The notes below the pieces were generated by a model. It worked only from the letters and a program-made list of their open reading frames with translations, was not told the DNA's origin and ran no database searches. Of a stretch of DNA of 64,000 bases, positions 57,001 to 64,000 are shown in pieces (position 1 is the stretch's first letter; each line of letters begins with the position of its first letter). This DNA comes from Nematostella vectensis (Eukaryota > Cnidaria > Anthozoa > Actiniaria > Edwardsiidae). The position numbers and the translations under genes were made by a program. The DNA lies in the NCBI RefSeq assembly GCF_932526225.1, contig NC_064040.1, forward strand, positions 3,350,181-3,414,180, read 5' to 3'.

Positions 57001-59299
57001 GTATTTGTTTAATTTTGCACAGAAATTATTTGGTAACATGCTGTTCAAAAGGTCAAATTAATTAGGGCTCATATATCATGCATCCCTAATTTGAATAAGT
57101 TTGCACACAGAATTTCCCTTATGGGGAGGGCTAGGAGCAACTTTTAGAGCAAAAGTCAGTGGTATTTAAAGAAAATACACTGGAGGTGATACTAGCACAT
57201 AGTTTTGCTGGAGTTTTAGTAGAATTTTGTGCAAAATGCATGCTTAGTCGGCAAAATAATTGAATTATGGGGATTCAAACTAAATAAAGAATTTGAGCCA
57301 AAATTTGCAGTTACTGTTAGGGGCATTGAGGTAACCAAGTAAAGAGTTTTGAAGCCCTGTCCGGTTGAGCGATGAAATAATTTGGCAGGTTTACAAAATT
57401 ATTTTCTATACAGGAAAGGTCAAACACATTTTGCTCCAAAAAGAAAAATGGCTTTGCGATATAACTTACCATGTGTGTAGAAGAGTTAATAAGAAAGAAA
57501 CAAGCGGAAGTTTTTTTTCCGAAATTCCATAACACAAACGCAAAACTCCCGCTAGATTCTTCGTTTTATCATTGTGATCGGATATTGCTAAAAAAATCTT
57601 ATTATTATCAAAAGCAAAAGAAAAACTCGCAAATATAGTAAAAAAGGACACATAATATATAATTCAATTAACACCTTCAGCTGTCAATCTCATCAACCAC
57701 CCTTTTTCAAACTGATCTTTAGTAACTATTCTGTCTATATCTGTAGTCAGTTAAAACATTTAAAGTTTTAGTAGTGATGTTTACCTTGCCTCCCCAGTAA
57801 AAGGAGTTTGTGTTTGAGGGGTTCCTGAATTTGATGCGAGGAAATTTTCCCTGTAGAAAGCTTGTGAGCAGAGATGCACTGCTTCTTAGTATGCTGGTTG
57901 ATTTAGTCCCCATTTGTCCAACATACAATAACTTTCTTTGCTCTCTTTCTTCACGGTGATGCTTGGACTCAACAAACTTGGACTTGAAATGTACCCTCCC
58001 ATTTTGAAATGTAACAGCACAAACCATACCATCACCATCAATGGCTAAACGAATAACAATATTGTTACAGTTTGTGGAACACTACCAAAGCTCCCAGTGG
58101 GAACCTTTTAAAAGAATGTTGATCAACCACTTCCCTGTTATTGTTTACAATTGAAAATACATGAGTGGTTTATTTGCAAAATAACCATCCAAGCTTGATG
58201 TCTGGTAATTTCTTAATGATATTTGATTGAAAGTTTCTCAGTTAGTTGCTTGAATTAGCCAATTGAAATGGGTTCTTTGAGTCATTGAGTGGGAGTGTAA
58301 AATAGCGTGATTGGCCTTCTTTATAAGTATATATATATAGGCTTGTTTCAGAGTGATACAGGGTAAGACAACTTTCTGAAAAATTTATCTTTGTGACCTT
58401 GCTAGTGTTAAACCATAGCAAAACACATTTCATTGATAAAGTAATTCAGACTTCATATGTATGTATGAAGACAAGTTTTCAAATATTTGTCTTTTCTTTA
58501 CAAGGCCATAAATAATGTGTAAAGAGCTTCTACTTGTTAGAAAGTGGTTGATTACAACCAACCAACCCACCCACCCCTCCCCCCACCACCACCACCCCTC
58601 CCCCCCACCACTGTCTACATCCAGCCTTCTTTAACCCCCCTTCCAAAACTCAATTTGGGGAATTAATTTGCAGATAATTTAACCTTTGACAAGTGCTCAA
58701 AATCTGTGCAGTTGGGGAGTTTGCATGGGGGTGGCAAGGGTTATAAGAAGAAGAAAAAAAAACACAACAAAAATGGATTCCACATAGAACTCTACACAAA
58801 GAAAAAAAATTCTAAGGCAGTCATTGACATAATACTACGCACTAGATACAAAAGACACAAATATAATGTTCATATTTGAATTGATTTCAGAAGCAAACCC
58901 ACTGCTGGGTGGAAGAAAAAGACTTCTGACCATGAAAGGAAAACGTGCTGTGAATCACGCCTTCCGAAGATCGTGCTATCACGAAATTTTCAAGATAGAA
59001 AGAAACCCTCTATTCAGAACCATATCTCAAAATTAAAGGCCTGCGTTGACTTAGATTAATTACATTACATATAACAGGAGTATTTTAAGATAACAAAACC
59101 TACGATGTTTGAGCTTTATCCCGTAGACCTCGTTAACACCGGGTCCATTTCTGAAGAATGTTCCAAACAGATCATCAGGGATTCGACCTACGATATCTGC
59201 TCCTGGCACCCAGTAACTGTACTCTTTCTGGGATTTCCAACCTTCGCTACACTGTTTCAGATCCAAAGGCCGGTTTATATCCGGAGACAGGTCGTCCAT
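54074..59299 (-). CDS. Carotenoid oxygenase (RPE65/BCO/NinaB family), 517 aa, seven exons
   Basis: Exons on the minus strand: 59299-59104, 58044-57785, 56357-56220, 56097-55881, 55611-55484, 54991-54680, 54376-54074; phases 1, 0, 0, 1, 0, 0 agree and the sum is 518 codons with stop. These enzymes are non-haem iron dioxygenases (some are isomerases) that cleave carotenoids or related polyenes. The four iron-binding histidines are present at H190 (LAAHFRID), H241 (YSHDFILL), H316 (IFHFGTASQDGD) and H499 (PYGFHGTFTPE), close to their positions in RPE65. FFRNGPGVNEVYG, GDGMVC and EDDGYVIVQLYVPE are further family motifs. No signal peptide, so probably cytosolic. The HHIPYGFHGTF end recalls bacterial and plant-type members more than RPE65; substrate cannot be told from the sequence. 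Head to head with the CUB gene. Confidence 0.93.
58555..58612. repeat. CCACC microsatellite in carotenoid oxygenase intron 1
   Basis: Imperfect (CCA)n/(CCCCACC)n tract, C/A-only on the plus strand. Confidence 0.85.
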
Positions 59300-59900
59300 T
59301 TCGTTTATTTGTTATCTACCGCGAAAATGTGAGCCCTCGATGGCAGAGGTCAGCTACAGAAGTGTATCGTTACTTCCGGTTTGCCAAGATCACCACAGGC
59401 AACCCAAGAAATTGCAAAAAAAAATAGTCGATTCTGATTTCTAGGTAGATGGTATTAGCCAGTATTAATAGCTACGTCCCTATGTAAAAATTGTCATGGA
59501 GTTTTGTATATCCTCTACTTTATTTATTCTTTTTTGTTCTTCATTTATAAAAGTTTGGTCTCGTTCCCAGGGCGTGCCGTGACGTAGCACAATTTGCATA
59601 ATCGCCTGCCTATTCATGAATCTGATATGATTACAACACTGTTGCTATTGCATTGCGCCAAAACACGCTCGAGAACAACTTTTAAGTCATCAATTAACAT
59701 GTCCTTGATCCACCATTAGTGGCCAAAACTTAACAAAGTCATCACTAACATTTTAAGCCGTCTCTAGGCTTGTTTTCGTGGCAAAAAAAAACAAGAACTT
59801 CCCGGAGAAAGCTAGTGCAAGGAACTGTTTCGTGGTGAGTGGAGCATTTGCTGCGGACCACAAGACTGACATTCGAAACCTTGCTCTTTTGCCATCCAAT
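59300..59900. promoter_or_regulatory. Shared upstream region of carotenoid oxygenase and CUB genes
   Basis: About 600 bp between divergent start codons. Short open frames in it have no domain. An ATG at 59778 in frame with the CUB gene would add 41 residues before the signal peptide and is probably not used. Confidence 0.45.
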
Positions 59901-61793
59901 ATGGCTTCCTACATAGGCCGAACTATCTTCCGAACATTCCTTTTTAATCGTTTGCCACGGATTATTGCTTTGCAAAGGGTTTTATTACTTCTATTTTATA
60001 TTTGTCTCACACTTCGTGTGACTTCTTCTCAAAGACTTCCCCTAGGAGGTGGTGAATGTACGTACACAATACAAGACGCGTCTGGTGAAATCACCAGTCC
60101 TGGCTTCCCCGAACCATACCCAAACTCGGCTCAGTGTAGCTGGACCATAATAATGCCACATTATGAGAAAATTTTACTGACATTTCTCACATTCAAAGTC
60201 AGGAAAGGAAGTTCTAGTACATTATGTGACAGAGATTATGTCGAAGTGTTGGACGGTGTTGAAGGTAACAAGATCCTTGGGAAGTTTTGTAACAGTGCCA
60301 AGCGCTACCCCTCTGGTACTATAGTCTCAAATGGTAACGCCATTAGAGTGGTGTTTCACTCCGATCCTGCAAGTTTACAAGGGTTTCCAGGGTCTTTCTT
60401 GGCAGTGTTTAGGAAGCAGCCATGTGGAGATTTTTTGACTGGGATCAAAGGAGAAATCCGCAGCCCAAACTACCCTAACCCCTATCCCGCAGGTAAAGAG
60501 TGTATCTGGAGAATACAAGTGCCAGATAATATGGTTGTGAAGCTGTATTTCCTGGTCTTTGCCCTGGAGCCCACCTCAGAGTGTAATCTGGATTTTATCA
60601 AAATGCGGGATGGTTTTAATGGTACATCAAGACCAATGGGACATTTTTGTGCTGACCGAAAGCCTAAAAGTGAAGTGCAATCAACAGGAAATAAACTTTT
60701 GGTTGAATTCAAGTCATTCAAGCCAACAATTTCCACTGGTTTTCTAGCATTTTACGAGGCTGTTCCACATTGTGGTGGAATTTTACGAGGAAGTATGGGG
60801 AGTTTCTCCTCCCCTGATCTGTCATACTTGAAAGGCGAGGCTCAGGAATGCACATGGAAGATCCAAGCTGAGAATGGAGAGATAGTGTCTGTCATTTTTA
60901 ATGAATTTGATGTGGGAACTTTAGAGGATTCTAATTGTGAGGAGAACTATGTGGAGTTTTATGATGGCATTGATGAGAATTCCAAAGTCATAACACGGTA
61001 TTGCAATAGCAAGAAAGTGATTCGTGATGTCCGTTCTACTGGAAAGTTTATGTTTGTGAAGTTGCATTGGAAAGCTACAAATGATGGGTTCCTTGCCACC
61101 TACACTACAGTAGATCCAAGTAATCATTTGGACAAATGCTCAGAGTCGGCAAATGAACTCTTGTTTAAATGTGATAATGACAATTACATCCAATGTCAAT
61201 GGAAGTGTGATGGTACAGATGATTGCGGTGATCACTCTGATGAGGATAACTGTGTGGGCCATGTGATTGCACCCAAAACCAGTAAACTTCGTAATTATGT
61301 GATCATCTTAATCTCCATTACTGCTTCAGCTGTTGCTATTGTTGTAGTTGCATTTATTGTGGACAGACTTCGGAAAAAGAGAAGAGCACGTGCAAGGGTG
61401 AGGCGAAGACGGAGAAGGCGTAGGATGGAGAATATTGACAGGGTCCTTCTTGGTAACAATGGGTCTCCTGCATCTCCTCCCCCTCCGTATCAGGTGTCTG
61501 GGTCAGCATGCAGTACAGAGAGCCCCCCTCTACATCCTCCTCCGTACTCCCACCATGAGGCTTCTGAGAGCCCCCCAGAGGCCTTAACAACCCTACAAGA
61601 ACTAGCTGCCGGGCAGTTACAGAATGCAATTGAACCAATGGGTGCCGATGCCAATAGGCTAGATGACATGGGAGCAACAGATGTCATAGTTATTTCTGAT
61701 AGTGTTGGTGAAGCTGCTGTAACAGTCGATGATGATGCAGATACCGTTAGTCTGACACCATCAACAAGTGACACTACCCCTCTGATAACATAA
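59901..61793 (+). CDS. CUB(x3)-LDLa type I membrane protein with PPxY tail, 630 aa, intronless
   Basis: Start at ATG 59901 (AATATGGC); the upstream in-frame ATG at 59778 would put 65 residues before the hydrophobic signal. The signal segment is residues 21-40, with likely cleavage near 43. CUB1 about 53-171, CUB2 175-286, CUB3 291-402, each with the CxW and YVEVLDG or YVEFYDG-type motifs. The LDLa module is 413-451 with six cysteines and DGTDDCGDHSDEDNC. The transmembrane segment is 466-488, followed by a very basic stretch (491-508). The tail has PPPPY (526-530) and PPPY (546-549), the ligand type for WW-domain proteins such as NEDD4 ligases. CUB-LDLa receptors of this layout include Neto-like proteins, but a partner cannot be named. 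The whole coding region lies in one exon, unlike its neighbours. AATAAA at 62445-62450 is the likely polyadenylation signal. Confidence 0.93.
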   Translation: MASYIGRTIFRTFLFNRLPRIIALQRVLLLLFYICLTLRVTSSQRLPLGGGECTYTIQDASGEITSPGFPEPYPNSAQCSWTIIMPHYEKILLTFLTFKVRKGSSSTLCDRDYVEVLDGVEGNKILGKFCNSAKRYPSGTIVSNGNAIRVVFHSDPASLQGFPGSFLAVFRKQPCGDFLTGIKGEIRSPNYPNPYPAGKECIWRIQVPDNMVVKLYFLVFALEPTSECNLDFIKMRDGFNGTSRPMGHFCADRKPKSEVQSTGNKLLVEFKSFKPTISTGFLAFYEAVPHCGGILRGSMGSFSSPDLSYLKGEAQECTWKIQAENGEIVSVIFNEFDVGTLEDSNCEENYVEFYDGIDENSKVITRYCNSKKVIRDVRSTGKFMFVKLHWKATNDGFLATYTTVDPSNHLDKCSESANELLFKCDNDNYIQCQWKCDGTDDCGDHSDEDNCVGHVIAPKTSKLRNYVIILISITASAVAIVVVAFIVDRLRKKRRARARVRRRRRRRRMENIDRVLLGNNGSPASPPPPYQVSGSACSTESPPLHPPPYSHHEASESPPEALTTLQELAAGQLQNAIEPMGADANRLDDMGATDVIVISDSVGEAAVTVDDDADTVSLTPSTSDTTPLIT

Positions 61794-62764
61794 CATTTTA
61801 AAGTGATGATAATCAAATAATGTTTTTGCAATATTTTTATTGCTTTTTTACATATGCATTAGGTAAGGATATCTTTGGCATACCCATGTATTACAATGTT
61901 GTTAAAAATATAGCAGTTCCACAAACTCCAGTTTACAGACATAGCAAACTTTTTTTTGGCTAACTACAGAAAAAAGCTTTTAAATTTAAATTACAATTTA
62001 AAGCAACATTAGTAAACATGTTTTTGCCATGTAGTAAACAATGTTCTTCTTTTTTAATAACTCATCTTCATATATTTGTACAGTTGTGTTTTGACCATAT
62101 CACCAGTTTTACCATCTTCAAGTTAAAAGTAAGTCTTAAATTAGGTGTGTAGCTACTGTAGGGTAGTTATAGAGGGATGCATCGCCCACAGACATTACCA
62201 GAGTGTAGCATTCTCTTTAACAAAATGTTTGAAAAACACTCACGATGGGGCTATGCTGTCCTATTTATTTAAATAATGTATATCCTTACAAAAGGATATA
62301 CTGTTATATCTGAGAGATTAAGTCAACTATATATATCTTTTCATAATAATTTTAGAAGGGCTTACGGATAACACTATTTTTAATACAATCTTTTAAAAGC
62401 TGAAATCAATGCTATCACATAAAATATGTACAGTTGTTAAGTGAAATAAAGGTTTTATTTTAAACATGATCTTATTGGCAGGGTTATGATTTTAAACAAT
62501 TATTGCCAGGGCTATAGCAGACAAAAACCTGGGGGTGGGGAGGTGGGGAGACAAAGGACATCAAGGAAGGTGAGAAAGGGGGGGGGGGGGTGGCTCAGAC
62601 AAGCTCCTACTGGCCATTGCCATTTCATTATAACTGTAGAGAATACTGTTGGGCATGGCCCCTACAGGTGCTACAACACTGATTAATATGGATGTGTAGA
62701 TTCCTAGTGTCATTAAGTGATTTGGCCATCAGTTACCCTATCCACATGCTCAAGGATTCCTTTG
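61794..62764. other. 3' region of the CUB gene and intergenic sequence
   Basis: AT-rich 3' UTR to about 62465 (AATAAA at 62445), then a G-rich stretch (62520-62591, including a run of about 11 G) before the minisatellite. No further exon. Confidence 0.55.
62445..62450 (+). terminator. Probable polyadenylation signal of the CUB gene
   Basis: AATAAA about 650 bp after the stop, in the first such sequence with a following T-rich tract. Confidence 0.5.
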
Positions 62765-64000
62765 GGATCTCCTGCAAAGACACTCAAGCAACTCCCCAGG
62801 CAGGGCCAAGAAAGAGGGCGATGCTGGGAATTAGGATCTCCTGCAAAGACACTCAAGCAACTCCCCAGGCAGGGCAAGAAAGGGTGATGCTGGGAATTAG
62901 GATCTCTTGCAAAGACACTCAAGCAACTCCCGAGGCAGAAAAAGAAAGAGGGCGATGCTGGGAATTAGGATCTCCTGCAAAGACACTCAAGCAACTCCCC
63001 AGGCAGGCCAAGAAAGAGGGCGATGCTGGGAATTAGGATCTCTTGCAAAGACACTCAAGCAACTCCCCAGGCAGGGCCAAGAAAGAGGGCGATGCTGAGA
63101 ATTAGGATCTCCTGCAAAGACACTCAAGCAACTCCCCAGGCAGGGCCAAGAAAGGGTGATGCTGGGAATTAGGATCTCCTGCAAAGACACTCAAGCAACT
63201 CCCCAGGCAGGGCAAGAAAGGGTGATGCTGGGAATTAGGATCTTCTGCAAAGACACTCAAGCAACTCCCCAGGCAGGGCCAAGAAATAGGGCGATGCTGA
63301 GAATTAGGATCTCCTGCAAAGACACTCAAGCAACTCCCCAGGCAGGCCAAGAAAGAGGGCGATGCTGGGAATTAGGATCTTCTGCAAAGACACTCAAGCA
63401 ACTCCCCAGGCAGGGCCAAGAAAGAGGGTGATGCTGGGAATTAGGATCTCCTGCAAAGACATTCAAGCAACTCCCCAGGCAGGGCCAAGAAAGAGGGTGA
63501 TGCTGGGAATTAGGATCTCCTGCAAAGACATTCAAGCAACTCCCGAGGCAGGGCCAAGAAAGAGGGTGATGCTGGGAATTAGGATCTCCTGCAAAGACAT
63601 TCAAGCAACTCCCAAGGCAGGGCCAAGAAAGAGGGTGATGCTGGGAATTAGGATCTCCTGCAAAGACATTCAAGCGACTCCCGAGTCAGGGCCAAGAAAG
63701 AGGGCGATGCTGGGAATTAGGATCTCCTGCAAAGACACTCAAGCAACTCCCGAGGCAGGGCCAAGAAAGAGGGTGATGCTGGGAATTAGGATCTCCTGCA
63801 AAGACATTCAAGCAACTCCCCAGGCAGGGCCAAGAAAGAGGGTGATGCTGGGAATTAGGATCTCCTGCAAAGACACTCAAGCAACTCCCAAGGCAGGGCA
63901 AGAAAGAGGGCGATGCTGGGAATTAGAATCTCCTGCAAAGACATTCAAGCAACTCCCCAGGCAGGGCCAAGAAAGAGGGCGATGCTGGGAATTAGGATCT
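62765..64000. repeat. Minisatellite, 66-69-bp unit, about 18 copies, reaching the window edge
   Basis: Units read GATCTCCTGCAAAGACACTC, AAGCAACTCCCCAGGCAGG, then GCCAAGAAAGAGGGCGATGC and TGGGAATTAG. Small deletions (66 and 68 bp) shift frame, giving overlapping open frames on both strands that are not genes. The most homogeneous copies (CAAAGACATTC variant) are at the right. Confidence 0.97.

Noticed and set aside
59778-59900. Upstream in-frame start of the CUB gene
   Set aside because: It would place 65 residues before the signal peptide; the ATG at 59901 has good context and puts the signal nearer the N-terminus.

Overview
The window is from an animal nuclear genome. It has spliceosomal genes with GT-AG introns, long repeat-rich introns, and proteins of typical metazoan families (a PAF1 complex subunit, Speedy/RINGO, CUB/LDLa receptor, carotenoid oxygenase). 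The repeat load (Ginger-like integrase transposon, CR1/L2-group LINE, many short TIR elements, minisatellites) and compact vertebrate-like exon structure suggest a cnidarian, perhaps a sea anemone of the Nematostella type. That assignment is inference; nothing in the window proves the species.

Layout. Positions 1-17.3 kb are gene-poor: a 2.5-kb minisatellite of 52-bp units, foldbacks and MITE-like elements, further tandem arrays, and two short secreted-peptide genes (about 4.4 kb on minus, 13.0-15.1 kb on plus) that look related. From 17.3 kb on, genes are dense: a C16orf89/UPF0764-like gene (+, with a complete integrase-type DNA transposon in intron 1), an atypical bZIP factor (-), a small basic-tailed unknown protein (+), an M14 metallocarboxypeptidase (-, 3' end not found), a Speedy/RINGO CDK activator (-), PAF1 (+, 15 exons over 14.4 kb), a carotenoid oxygenase (-, 7 exons) and a single-exon CUB-CUB-CUB-LDLa membrane protein (+). 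An edge minisatellite of about 69-bp units fills 62.8-64 kb.

Arrangement. Three gene pairs are head to head and may share promoters: bZIP/unknown (about 650 bp), Speedy/PAF1 (about 430 bp) and carotenoid oxygenase/CUB protein (about 600 bp). C16orf89-like/bZIP and PAF1/carotenoid oxygenase are tail to tail. The genes do not form one pathway. I reconstructed exon chains by hand; for every gene listed as multi-exon the splice phases add up and the frame stays open.

Most notable: the Ginger-like element with intact ends and TTGA target duplication 23 bp past a splice donor; a tandem array in PAF1 intron 3 that copies the true 3' splice site plus the start of exon 4 six times; a Tc1/mariner-like TIR element in PAF1 intron 2 whose interior is direct repeats turned back to back; and a LINE whose reverse-transcriptase catalytic motif has been deleted. 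I found no CRISPR array, rRNA or intact tRNA gene.
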